Of a stretch of 64,000 nucleotides of DNA, positions 54,259 through 63,076 are shown piece after piece. Source of the stretch: an uncultured Cryomorphaceae bacterium (lineage in GTDB: Bacteria; Bacteroidota; Bacteroidia; Flavobacteriales; Schleiferiaceae); assembly GCA_913009655.1 (NCBI GenBank), contig CAJVWI010000004.1, positions 1-64,000 of the forward strand, given 5' to 3'. Numbering within the stretch: the first letter of the stretch is position 1; the number at the start of each line of letters is the position of its first letter. Made by a program: the position numbers and the translations under genes. Below the pieces are notes generated by a model. The model was not told the origin of the DNA, searched no databases, and saw nothing but the letters and a program-made list of their open reading frames with translations.

Positions 54259-55806
54259 TTATAAAGGAATATTTCCATGCTTTCGTTTAGGAGAGTCGAT
54301 AACTTTATTTTCCAAAATATCAAATGCCTTAATAAGTTTTATTCTTGTTGCACTCGGCTCTATTACCTCATCTACAAAGCCTCGAGAGGCAGCCTTATAG
54401 GGGTTCGCAAATTCTAAAGCGTATTCCTTTTCTTTATCTAACCATGTTGATTGAGGATCTTTTGAATTTGAGATTTCATTTTTAAAGATGATTTCAGCTG
54501 CCCCTTTTGATCCCATTACCGCAATTTCTGCACTCGGCCATGCATAGTTCATATCAGCACCAATATGCTTTGAATTCATTACATCGTATGCACCACCGTA
54601 TGCTTTTCTTGTAATGACTGTGATTCTCGGAACTGTAGCTTCCGAAAATGCATAAAGTAATTTAGCCCCATTTGAAATTATCCCATTCCATTCTTGATCG
54701 GTTCCTGGCAAAAAGCCGGGAACATCCTCAAGAACCAATAATGGTATGTTAAATGCATCACAAAACCTAACAAACCTTGCCCCTTTTCTGCTGGCATGGT
54801 TGTCTAGAACTCCAGCTAAATGTAACGGCTGATTTGCAATCACACCTATTGATCGCCCTGCTATTCGAGAAAATCCAACAACCATGTTTTCAGCAAAATC
54901 TTTATGAACCTCAAAGAAAGAATCTGAATCAACTATACCAAAAATTACGTCTCTTATATCGTAAGACTTCTCGGAACTAGAAGGGATAATTCTGTTAAGT
55001 TCTGGTCTGATTTCATTTATAGAATCGTAATCTAAAAGAGACACTGGATCCTCACAATTTTGAGGCAAGTAAGATAAAAGCTTTTTGAAACCAATAATTG
55101 CAGAGGGCTCATCTTTGTATGAAAAATGTGTTACCCCACTTTTTACCGCATGAGTTTGAGCGCCTCCAAGATCCTCAGAAGAGACATCTTCATGTGTCAC
55201 TGTTTTAACAACATTGGGGCCAGTTACAAACATATAACTACTTCCCTCAACCATTCCCACAAAATCAGTAAGCGCTGGGGAGTAAACTGCTCCCCCGGCA
55301 CATGGTCCTAAAATTAAGCTCAATTGCGGAATTACTCCTGAGGCTTTTGTATTCCTAAAGAATATATCCGCATAGCCCCCTAAAGAGACAACACCTTCTT
55401 GAATTCTTGCCCCGCCAGAGTCATTAAGTCCAATTATAGGAACTCCATTTTGTAAGGCCAAGTCCATAATTCGACAGATTTTTTTAGCATGAGCCTCAGC
55501 CAATGACCCCCCCAGAATAGTGAAGTCTTGAGCATATGCATAAATTAGTCTTCCATCGACTTTACCAAACCCTGTAATAACACCATCACCTAGAAAGCGT
55601 TTCTTATCAAGTCCAAAAAGAGTACTTTGATGAGTGACAAGCTGACCAATTTCCTCAAAAATCCCATTATCAAAAAGTAACTCTAGCCTTTCTCGAGCAG
55701 TAAGCTTTCCTTTGTCGTGTTGAGATTTAATTCTTTTTTCTCCACCACCTTGATTTGCCTCTTTCCTAAGAGATTCTAATTTCTCAAATGATTTTTTATT
55801 CGCCAT
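54259..55806 (-). CDS. Acyl-CoA carboxylase carboxyltransferase (beta) subunit
   Basis: 515 residues of the propionyl-CoA/methylmalonyl-CoA carboxyltransferase family: KGKLTARERLELLFD at the start, GGARIQEGV near 130, PCAGGAVYSPALTDF near 165, and in the second half GVLDNHASRKGARFVRFCD and AYGGAYDVMNSKHIG. It transfers the carboxyl group from biotin to acyl-CoA; no biotin carboxylase or biotin-carrier gene is adjacent. Similar to MmdA/PccB. Monocistronic, between tRNA-Gln and lepA. Confidence 0.92.
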   Translation of the reverse strand: MANKKSFEKLESLRKEANQGGGEKRIKSQHDKGKLTARERLELLFDNGIFEEIGQLVTHQSTLFGLDKKRFLGDGVITGFGKVDGRLIYAYAQDFTILGGSLAEAHAKKICRIMDLALQNGVPIIGLNDSGGARIQEGVVSLGGYADIFFRNTKASGVIPQLSLILGPCAGGAVYSPALTDFVGMVEGSSYMFVTGPNVVKTVTHEDVSSEDLGGAQTHAVKSGVTHFSYKDEPSAIIGFKKLLSYLPQNCEDPVSLLDYDSINEIRPELNRIIPSSSEKSYDIRDVIFGIVDSDSFFEVHKDFAENMVVGFSRIAGRSIGVIANQPLHLAGVLDNHASRKGARFVRFCDAFNIPLLVLEDVPGFLPGTDQEWNGIISNGAKLLYAFSEATVPRITVITRKAYGGAYDVMNSKHIGADMNYAWPSAEIAVMGSKGAAEIIFKNEISNSKDPQSTWLDKEKEYALEFANPYKAASRGFVDEVIEPSATRIKLIKAFDILENKVIDSPKRKHGNIPL

Positions 55807-55845
55807 GTTAACGAAGTTAGGTCGGAATATATGAAGGCAGAAAAA

Positions 55846-57642
55846 TCAATCGTTTAACTTGAGAACCGCTAAAAATGCATCTTGGGGGATTTCGACATTC
55901 CCAAGCTGTCTCATTCTTTTCTTTCCTTTTTTTTGTTTTTCTAATAACTTCCGCTTACGGCTAATATCGCCCCCATAACATTTAGCAGTAACGTCTTTTC
56001 TAAGGGCGCTTAACGTCTCTCTTGCAATAATTTTAGCTCCAATTGCCGCTTGAATTGCAATTACAAATTGCTGGCGGGGGATTAATTCTTTCAATTTTTC
56101 ACAAAGGCGCTTTCCTATATTATGGCTATGGTCTTTATGGATCAACGCGCTTAATGCATCAATTGGTTCAGCATTAAGCAAAATATCTACTTTAACTAGG
56201 GTAGACGCTTGGTAGCCAATGGGATGATAATCAAAACTTGCATAACCCTTACTAATTGTTTTCAAGCGATCATAAAAATCAAAAACTATCTCTGCTAAAG
56301 GCATATCAAATGATAACTCCACTCGATCAGTGGTTAAATATGATTGACCTGTAATAACTCCTCTTTTGTCGATACAAAGACTCATAACTCCACCAACAAA
56401 TTCAGATTTTGTAATTATCTGAGCCTTTATAAATGGCTCTTCGATACGATCTAAACTTGAAGGGTCAGGGTAGTCGGATGGGTTTGTGACAAGAAACATC
56501 GAGTCAGGGCTTGACTTTTTAAACGCATGATATGACACATTAGGGACCGTAGTGATTACTGTCATATTAAATTCACGCTCAAGACGCTCTTGAATAATAT
56601 CAAGATGAAGCATACCTAAAAATCCGCAACGAAAGCCAAAACCTAAGGCTGTAGATGTCTCTGCTTCAAATGATAGAGATGCATCATTTAATCTTAGTTT
56701 CTCGAGAGATGTTCTTAATTCTTCAAACTCTTCAGTTTCTACTGGGTATATTCCCGCAAATACCATTGGCTTTACATCTTCAAAGCCTGAAAGTGCAATC
56801 TCCGCTGGGTTATCTACTGTTGTTATCGTATCACCAACTTTTACCTCTTTGGCGTCCTTTATACCTGAAATAATATATCCTACATCCCCCGCTAAAAGTT
56901 CATTTTGTGGATCTTTATTTAACCGTAAAATACCAATTTCATCGGCCTCATAAGTTTTTCCCGTAGCCATGAACTTGACTTTTTCTCCTTTTCTTATTTT
57001 TCCGTTAGTGACTCGAAATATGGCCTCAATACCTCTAAATGGATTAAATGTGGAATCAAATATAACTGCCTGTAAAGGAGCGTTTAGATCTCCTGACGGA
57101 GCGGGGACTCTTTCCAGTATAGCTTCTAATAGCTCGGGTATTCCAGCTCCTGTTTTTGCTGAAACGCTCAAAATGTCATCTCTTTTACATCCTATCAATT
57201 CTATTATCTGATCTGCAACATCTTCAGGATTTGCGCTTGGCAAGTCGATCTTATTCATTATTGGAATAATCTCTAAATCATGCTCTATTGCTAAATATAA
57301 ATTGGAAATAGTTTGTGCCTGAATTCCTTGAGCGGCATCAACAATCAATAATGCCCCTTCACAAGCAGAAATTGATCGACTTACCTCATAACTAAAATCA
57401 ACATGACCAGGGGTATCTATAAGGTTAAATCGATAAGGTTGATTGTCATGGATATAGTCCATCTGAATGGCATGGCTCTTTATTGTTATGCCTCTCTCTC
57501 GCTCTAAATCCATATTGTCAAGCAATTGATCTTTTTGCTCGCGCGCACTTACAGTTTGAGTCACCTCCATTAGCCTATCTGCCAAAGTACTTTTACCATG
57601 GTCAATATGAGCAATAATGCAAAAATTCCGAATATCTTTCAT
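55846..57642 (-). CDS. lepA: Elongation factor 4
   Basis: 598 residues, the usual LepA length, from the ATG at 57642 ([19 protein letters not shown]). The frame extends five codons upstream only from a TTG, which is not needed. G domain with [18 protein letters not shown] and NKIDLPSA, then domains II, III and V, and the LepA-specific C-terminus ([19 protein letters not shown]). A ribosomal back-translocase or fidelity factor. A TACCTTTG box lies 12 bases upstream. Divergent from parB. Confidence 0.97.
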   Translation of the reverse strand: MKDIRNFCIIAHIDHGKSTLADRLMEVTQTVSAREQKDQLLDNMDLERERGITIKSHAIQMDYIHDNQPYRFNLIDTPGHVDFSYEVSRSISACEGALLIVDAAQGIQAQTISNLYLAIEHDLEIIPIMNKIDLPSANPEDVADQIIELIGCKRDDILSVSAKTGAGIPELLEAILERVPAPSGDLNAPLQAVIFDSTFNPFRGIEAIFRVTNGKIRKGEKVKFMATGKTYEADEIGILRLNKDPQNELLAGDVGYIISGIKDAKEVKVGDTITTVDNPAEIALSGFEDVKPMVFAGIYPVETEEFEELRTSLEKLRLNDASLSFEAETSTALGFGFRCGFLGMLHLDIIQERLEREFNMTVITTVPNVSYHAFKKSSPDSMFLVTNPSDYPDPSSLDRIEEPFIKAQIITKSEFVGGVMSLCIDKRGVITGQSYLTTDRVELSFDMPLAEIVFDFYDRLKTISKGYASFDYHPIGYQASTLVKVDILLNAEPIDALSALIHKDHSHNIGKRLCEKLKELIPRQQFVIAIQAAIGAKIIARETLSALRKDVTAKCYGGDISRKRKLLEKQKKGKKRMRQLGNVEIPQDAFLAVLKLND

Positions 57643-57654
57643 AGTTACTGGCCG

Positions 57655-57662
57655 CAAAGGTA
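57655..57662 (-). promoter_or_regulatory. -7 box TACCTTTG for lepA
   Basis: TAnnTTTG match 12 bases before the lepA ATG at 57642. It also explains why the TTG-start extension is unlikely to be used. Confidence 0.5.
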
Positions 57663-57722
57663 AGGTTTGGTTGCATGTTCAAAATATCAAAATTATATGT
57701 CTATTAATTCCGATATTTGAAC

Positions 57723-58589
57723 ATGTCTTCATCTAAACGCCCAGCTATGGGTCGCGGGCTCTCCGCCCTATTAAAATCAGAATCTAATAACCTTCAAGAA
57801 GAATTATCTTCACAAGAAGTTCTTTCTGAAACATTTCAATTAGCAATTGATAAAATTGAACCTAATCCCTCACAACCTAGGGCTAATTTTGAGAATAGCC
57901 CATTAAATGACTTAGCTACTTCTATTAAGTCCTTAGGGATTATTCAACCCATAACTGTGAGAAGAATTGGTGAATATGATAAATATCAAATCATATCGGG
58001 AGAACGTCGATACAGGGCAGCTAAAATTGTAGGACTAAAGTCAATTCCAGTTTTTGTTCGTTTAGCTGATGACCAAGAAATTCTCGAGATGGCTTTGGTT
58101 GAAAATATTCAACGACGGGATTTAGATCCAATGGAAATTGCCCTTTCCTACAATCGACTAATTGAAGATTGTAATCTCACTCAACAACAAGTTTCTGAGA
58201 GAGTTGGGAAAAACCGGTCAACAGTAGCCAACTATGTTGGTCTACTAAAACTTTCTACACTTGTTCAAGCAGGTTTGCGCGATAGGGATATTTCCATGGG
58301 GCATGCGCGTGCACTTGTTGGGCTCTCGGAAAGTTCTGAAAGCGATGTGCTTTATCATAAATGCGTAAAAGGCTCATGGAGCGTCAGGCAATTGGAGTCT
58401 GCCGTCAGGTCCGCTGTCCACGGGATAAAGGCTCCTGACTCGACTCAGGACATTCAAGCAGCCAATATTTTTAGTAATAAAACTGGACTCCTTTCCAAAG
58501 TAATTGTAAAATCTCACGGAGGAGGGCAAGTAATATTAAGTTTTAAAGACTCTGAAGAATTAAAAAATGCCTTGAATATGATACGTTAA
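57723..58589 (+). CDS. parB: Chromosome-partitioning protein ParB
   Basis: 288 residues from the ATG at 57723 (MSSSKRPAMGRGLSALL, the normal ParB start; an in-frame TTG two codons earlier is unlikely). The ParB/Spo0J N-terminal domain has IEPNPSQPRANFE, then QPITVRRIG and SGERRYRAAKI (the CTP-binding GERR box), followed by a helix-turn-helix (LTQQQVSERVGKNRSTVANY) and a C-terminal dimerisation part. Binds parS and segregates the origin region. No parA is visible here; in many Bacteroidota it lies upstream. Confidence 0.95.
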   Translation: MSSSKRPAMGRGLSALLKSESNNLQEELSSQEVLSETFQLAIDKIEPNPSQPRANFENSPLNDLATSIKSLGIIQPITVRRIGEYDKYQIISGERRYRAAKIVGLKSIPVFVRLADDQEILEMALVENIQRRDLDPMEIALSYNRLIEDCNLTQQQVSERVGKNRSTVANYVGLLKLSTLVQAGLRDRDISMGHARALVGLSESSESDVLYHKCVKGSWSVRQLESAVRSAVHGIKAPDSTQDIQAANIFSNKTGLLSKVIVKSHGGGQVILSFKDSEELKNALNMIR

Positions 58590-58613
58590 TAATTCAACAA
58601 TAATTTTTTCTTA

Positions 58614-60749
58614 TCAACGCAATACCATTTCATCAATTAAATGCGACGCACCTGCATATTTGTCGATCATAAATAAGACATAACGAATATCAACACTAAT
58701 TGTACGTTGAAGCTTATCCTCAAAAAATATATCACCTGACATCGCTTCCCAGTTTCCATCAAATGCAACACCTATCAATTCACCTTTAGCATTTATTAAT
58801 GGAGATCCTGAATTCCCTCCTGTTATATCATTGTCAGAAATCAGCCCAACAGGTAAATCCCCATTTTTATCTGCATATTGACCGTAATCTCTAGCCTTGT
58901 GAAGTTCCTTCAATTTTTGAGGCACAAAAAACTCTGGATTGGAAGAATCCTCTTTTTCCATTACTCCATCAAGGGTAGTATAGTAATTGTAGGTAACGCC
59001 ATCTTTAGGCTCATAAGATCCAATATTTCCATATGTCATTCTCATAGTGCTGTTAGCGTCCGCTGACCAATCCTCATCAGGTAACATTTCACGAACACCT
59101 GCTGTCCATAATCGGTATCCCTTTTCTTTTTTTGAAGCAAGGTCAGGATTCATAGAGCCAAAGTATGATTTCCTAAAATCTTTGACAATCTTAGTCAATG
59201 GATCTTGAGCTAAACTAATACTATCCGGGTTTTCCATAAACTCGTTAAACCGGTTTTCTGACATGAAGATAGAAGTCTCATAAATACGATTTGCGTAAGC
59301 CTCATAAGAGCTGTCAGTTTTTAATACCGTCTTTAAGAATTCCGGTTGTTGATCTTCAGAAATGTTTTTTGAATACATCTCAAACAACACAGCCATCAGG
59401 TCTCGGTCACATTCAGCATGGAATTCGGAGAAATGACCTTTTGACCCTTCTATTATTCTCGGACGAATTCTTTCCATCATTTCGGGGTTTTGAATTGCCC
59501 GTTCCAATCCAGATACAGCCCTGTAAGCAAATGAAGCAGCAGAGGAGCCGTTATATAGCGCCTCAATTAAATAAACTTTATTTTTTACTGTTGAATTCGT
59601 ACCCTCATAATAATCTTTCATATGACCAAGGGTTTGACCATACTTAGCTTTTCGCTTCTTATCATTTGAAAGCCAATTGGAGAATTTTGTCTCTAAATCG
59701 ATCTTTTTGCCGTAAACATTGTTGTTGACCAATTGCTCTGTTTGGCCAATATAATATTTCCAATAATTCGCTGTTTGAGCATACGAAGAAGCTAACATGA
59801 TCTTGGTTGCAGGATCGGCATTCATATACTTTCTCATAACTGCCAATTTTGCTTCACGCACCTCAACTACAGATGGATTGTAGATCTCAATGGCCTGCTT
59901 TACTCCCCAACTTGAAAGATAACGGTCGGTGCTACCCGGATATCCCCACACCATTGCAAAGTCTCCCTCCTCTACGCCTTTTAAGCTTACAGGCAAAGAA
60001 TGCCTTGGCTTCAACGGAATATTCTCTTCGTCGTAATCTGAGCCGGAACCATCTTTACTTGAGTATACTCTGAATATAGAAAAATCTCCTGTTTGACGAG
60101 GCCACATCCAATTGTCGGTGTCACCACCGTATTTTCCAACGCTACTGGGCGGTGCGCCCACTAATCGCACATCACCAAATTTTTGATAGACAAATAAGTA
60201 AAATTCATTGCCATGATAAAAAGACTCAATAGCAGCATCAAACTCTGTATTCTCTGTCGCTTTTTTTGTTAAGCTTTTTGAAACTACGGATATGGCAGAA
60301 GCTCTCGCGCGTTCAGACATTGTATCGCTTAACACTCTATTTACTTCTTTGGAAACATCATCTATTCTTACTAAAAAGTTTACAAAAAGGCCGGGGTTAG
60401 GCTTTTCATCTGCACGCTTCATTGCCCAAAAGCCATCTTCTAAGTAGTTGTTTTCTAAAGTAGAATGCTTTTGGATAGCATCATAACCACAGTGATGATT
60501 TGTTAGAATAAGCCCTTGTGTTGAAATAACCTCACCAGTACAAAAGCCCCCAAAAGAAACAATAGCATCTTTTAAAGAACCATTATTTACATCATATAAA
60601 TCCTTTGCAGAGAGCTTAAGCCCTGCTTTTTTCATTCCTTTATAATTGAGTTTTTTCATCAATAAAGGAATCCACATGCCCTCACCGGCATTAACAGAGG
60701 TTGGCAGAATAAATAAAACTGCTAAAAGAAGTACAAATATGTTTTTCAT
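58614..60749 (-). CDS. S46 family dipeptidyl-peptidase (DPP7-like)
   Basis: 711 residues. Signal peptide (cleavage after VNA), N-terminal GEGMWIPLLM, catalytic triad of the chymotrypsin-like S46 fold: His in LTNHHCGYD (residues 85-86), Asp in GGDTDNWMWPR, Ser in GGNSGSPLINAKG near 648. In the S1 pocket it has FDGNWE: glycine at this position is, from published work on DPP7/DPP11, linked to hydrophobic P1 specificity, whereas DPP11 has arginine. It would free dipeptides from peptides in the periplasm. Monocistronic. Confidence 0.9.
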   Translation of the reverse strand: MKNIFVLLLAVLFILPTSVNAGEGMWIPLLMKKLNYKGMKKAGLKLSAKDLYDVNNGSLKDAIVSFGGFCTGEVISTQGLILTNHHCGYDAIQKHSTLENNYLEDGFWAMKRADEKPNPGLFVNFLVRIDDVSKEVNRVLSDTMSERARASAISVVSKSLTKKATENTEFDAAIESFYHGNEFYLFVYQKFGDVRLVGAPPSSVGKYGGDTDNWMWPRQTGDFSIFRVYSSKDGSGSDYDEENIPLKPRHSLPVSLKGVEEGDFAMVWGYPGSTDRYLSSWGVKQAIEIYNPSVVEVREAKLAVMRKYMNADPATKIMLASSYAQTANYWKYYIGQTEQLVNNNVYGKKIDLETKFSNWLSNDKKRKAKYGQTLGHMKDYYEGTNSTVKNKVYLIEALYNGSSAASFAYRAVSGLERAIQNPEMMERIRPRIIEGSKGHFSEFHAECDRDLMAVLFEMYSKNISEDQQPEFLKTVLKTDSSYEAYANRIYETSIFMSENRFNEFMENPDSISLAQDPLTKIVKDFRKSYFGSMNPDLASKKEKGYRLWTAGVREMLPDEDWSADANSTMRMTYGNIGSYEPKDGVTYNYYTTLDGVMEKEDSSNPEFFVPQKLKELHKARDYGQYADKNGDLPVGLISDNDITGGNSGSPLINAKGELIGVAFDGNWEAMSGDIFFEDKLQRTISVDIRYVLFMIDKYAGASHLIDEMVLR

Positions 60750-60833
60750 AGGAACGCGAAGATAAGAAGGAGAAAATAAAAACTGTTTGCTTTAAATATC
60801 CGATTAATTCAATAATCAAAATATTCTTGCACA

Positions 60834-61619
60834 CTATAATTTGCGATGAATACTATCCCAAAAAGTCAGTCTGGCATTTAAGGCCTCGATACTAACATCC
60901 TCAACCTCTTGCCATTTTTGATCATCATTTTTGCACAGATTGTGTATCATTTTTAAAGCCATTGGGCCATGTTCGTCCCCATCGAGCTCAATATGACGAT
61001 CCAGATAGTAGACAAATGCTGAAAGTTCTGAAGGATGCTCTTTATAAAGCTTTTTAACAAGTGAAGTGAACATATCAGGAATTAGATCTTCTCTACCAAA
61101 TGTAAATGCTGCAGCAATTTCATGGGTTTTTCCACGATTAATGATTTTCTGAGTACTTCGAATAAAGTTTAGACAATCTTCATCAGCCTCTGAGATATTA
61201 AAACGTAAAATTTCTCTTTGCTTAAACCCTTCCTCTAGTTTTTGAACAAATTTTATTATTGGCCGGGTCTCAGCCCCAGCTTGCCTCATGGCGTCTAAAT
61301 AGAGTTCATAGTGACTTGCCGGTTTGCCATTTAAATCGACATCACTTTCCTCAGCACAGACAATTTCATTTATCAGCTTTCTAGAGGCTCGATCCTTTGT
61401 TGGTGTCCATGCAGAATCCGTGCTTGTCAAATTACGCTGAAGAGTCTTTAATAAACTCATGAAATCCCACACTGCATAGATGTGATGTTCCATAAAAATA
61501 CGTACTTCCATCAATGAAATCATTGATGAATAAAGAGGGTGATTTAGAATTTCCTTACGCAGTGGATCAATATGCCTATTTAGGCTGATTAATCTAAAGT
61601 CTGTATTCATACCCTCCAT
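60834..61619 (-). CDS. DUF3050 haem-oxygenase-like protein
   Basis: 261 all-helical residues of family DUF3050: YSSMISLMEVRIFMEHHIYAV-type first helix with possible ligands in FMEHHIYAVWDF, then NEIVCAEESD, SHYELYLDAM, FTFGREDLIPDMF and YLDRHIELDGDEHG. The Glu/His/Asp pattern fits the haem-oxygenase-like di-iron oxidase group, although metal binding is not proven for this protein. The start ATG at 61619 directly follows the stop of DUF2480 (61620), so the two are probably coupled. It is the last gene of the suf operon. Function unknown. Confidence 0.82.
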   Translation of the reverse strand: MEGMNTDFRLISLNRHIDPLRKEILNHPLYSSMISLMEVRIFMEHHIYAVWDFMSLLKTLQRNLTSTDSAWTPTKDRASRKLINEIVCAEESDVDLNGKPASHYELYLDAMRQAGAETRPIIKFVQKLEEGFKQREILRFNISEADEDCLNFIRSTQKIINRGKTHEIAAAFTFGREDLIPDMFTSLVKKLYKEHPSELSAFVYYLDRHIELDGDEHGPMALKMIHNLCKNDDQKWQEVEDVSIEALNARLTFWDSIHRKL

Positions 61620-62126
61620 TTATTTCTTGTTTAGGTGTATTAATACATTGCTGCAAGCCTCTCCATACATCAATTTCTGGGCGCTCAAACTTAAATGCAT
61701 TGCCGCTTGAACATATGCCGAATCAGGGACAGGGTATTGACCGCACCCTTTGAGCAAAACTTTTTTACCAGCGAAATCTGCCCAATTCATGCCAGCTAAT
61801 CGCTGTGAATAATATGCCTGCAATGCATCAGAATTTCTACCGGCAGTAATATATAAGGCCTCTTCTGCAATAGAGCTTGAAGCCATCGGCCATATCCACT
61901 GAGGTAAAATTGCATCAACTGAGCAATAAAATGCAACTACTTTATCTCTATACTCTCCAGGATTTATAGATTTAAAAAAGTCTCTGCAGACACTCTCTCT
62001 CATAACGCCGTCGACAACTAATGGCGCCAAATCAAATTCCATAACACCTGCGGGGGGGAAATAATCTTCAAGATCAAACACAACAAGTGAAGTTGACTCA
62101 GCAACTCGATTTCTGATTTCATCCAT
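61620..62126 (-). CDS. DUF2480 protein
   Basis: 168 residues matching DUF2480: VFDLEDYFPPAGVMEFDLAP near the start, AILPQWIWPMASS (conserved Trp-rich core) and LLKGCGQYPVPDSAYVQ near the end. Small cytosolic family confined to Bacteroidota with unknown role, usually near Fe-S assembly genes. It is followed without a gap by DUF3050, and preceded by the truncated HMG-CoA synthase fragment. Confidence 0.88.
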   Translation of the reverse strand: MDEIRNRVAESTSLVVFDLEDYFPPAGVMEFDLAPLVVDGVMRESVCRDFFKSINPGEYRDKVVAFYCSVDAILPQWIWPMASSSIAEEALYITAGRNSDALQAYYSQRLAGMNWADFAGKKVLLKGCGQYPVPDSAYVQAAMHLSLSAQKLMYGEACSNVLIHLNKK

Positions 62127-62148
62127 TTTATTGACTTTATTGTATCTC

Positions 62149-62322
62149 TTAGTTTCTATATCCGAGCTTTATCTCGTCATCACTCACAGACATAGATTCA
62201 AGACCTATACCATATCTTAATTTATCAACTTCTATACCGCGGGCTTTTGCCAAATCACTAATTGGCAGAAATAAACGAGGTAATGAAAAATTTAAAGCGT
62301 CAATACCACAGTCAGTATTCAT
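62149..62322 (-). pseudogene. 5' fragment of hydroxymethylglutaryl-CoA synthase
   Basis: 57 codons from an ATG at 62322 that overlaps the DUF59 stop (ATGA). Residues GIDALNFSLPRLFLPISD, LAKARGIEVDKL and GIGLESMSVSD match the first ~48 residues of Flavobacteriia HMG-CoA synthase (I recall GIDA..FYVPKLYLPI..LA.ARGIE..KL..GLG...M...D). After that comes DDEIKLGYRN and a stop; the catalytic Cys/His parts of the ~450-residue enzyme are missing. So it is a truncated gene kept in its old operon place. A short functional peptide cannot be excluded. Confidence 0.7.
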
Positions 62323-62654
62323 AGCATACCCAATTCTAAACGCGCTGCCTCACTCATCATGTCTTTTGTCCACGGTGGGTCAAATGTTATTTCAACCTCA
62401 ACTTCTTTTGCTTCAGGAATTGTTCTGACTTTTTCTTTTACTTCTAATGGGAGTGATTCCGCAACTGGACAGTTGGGAGAAGTAAGAGTCATAAGTATAT
62501 GTATATCCGCATCTTCACTCACTTTAACATCATAGATAAGACCAAGTTCATATATATCTACTGGTATTTCTGGATCAAAAATTGAACGAAGAACTTCTAC
62601 AGACTTTTCCCCCAATATTTGCATTTTATCATCATTCATATCTTCATTTTTCAT
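62319..62654 (-). CDS. DUF59/MIP18-family Fe-S assembly protein (SufT-like)
   Basis: 111 residues of the MIP18 family: STAR-like helix LRSIFDPEIPVDIYELGLIYDV, TLTSPNCPVAESLP with the family cysteine, and VEITFDPPWTKDMMSEAAR. SufT-type proteins help mature Fe-S clusters. Its stop overlaps the ATG of the HMG-CoA synthase fragment, and its start overlaps the sufE stop by 4 bases. Part of the suf operon. Confidence 0.92.
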   Translation of the reverse strand: MKNEDMNDDKMQILGEKSVEVLRSIFDPEIPVDIYELGLIYDVKVSEDADIHILMTLTSPNCPVAESLPLEVKEKVRTIPEAKEVEVEITFDPPWTKDMMSEAARLELGML

Positions 62655-63076
62655 TTCGTTTTTCCTTGAAAGGCGACCCCATAAAGACGTATTTGTTTTA
62701 CCATACTGACCAAACCATTTGCTCGAGAAGGAGAAAGATGTGTGGTTAATCCTATTTTCTCTATAAAATTAAAATCATAAGAAGCAATTTTTTCCGGAGT
62801 TTGCCCTTGTACAACTCGCAGCAATAAAGCTATCATTCCCCTAGTGATTATGGCGTCAGAATCAGCTTGAAAAAGAATACTATTTTCAGTGAGCTCAGCA
62901 TTTAACCAAACTTGACTTTGACAACCCTTAATTTGATTTTCAGAAGTCTTGTTCTCCGGAATCATTTGTTCTAATTCTTTCCCTAAGGAAATAAGATGTG
63001 TGTATTTATCCATCCAATCATCAAAAAATGAAAATTCTTCAATTATGTCTTCCTCACGATCACCAATTGTCTCCAT
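62651..63076 (-). CDS. sufE: Cysteine desulfuration protein SufE
   Basis: 141 residues with the SufE sulfur-acceptor motif KGCQSQVW (Cys52) and the C-terminal block SPSRANGLVSMVKQIR. It takes the persulfide from SufS and passes it to the SufBCD scaffold. It shares one base with the sufS stop and 4 bases with DUF59, so the three are co-translated. Confidence 0.95.
   Translation of the reverse strand: METIGDREEDIIEEFSFFDDWMDKYTHLISLGKELEQMIPENKTSENQIKGCQSQVWLNAELTENSILFQADSDAIITRGMIALLLRVVQGQTPEKIASYDFNFIEKIGLTTHLSPSRANGLVSMVKQIRLYGVAFQGKTK

Noticed and set aside
59291-59647. 118-codon frame antisense to the S46 peptidase
   Set aside because: Opposite strand to a well-supported gene, no start context and no family match.
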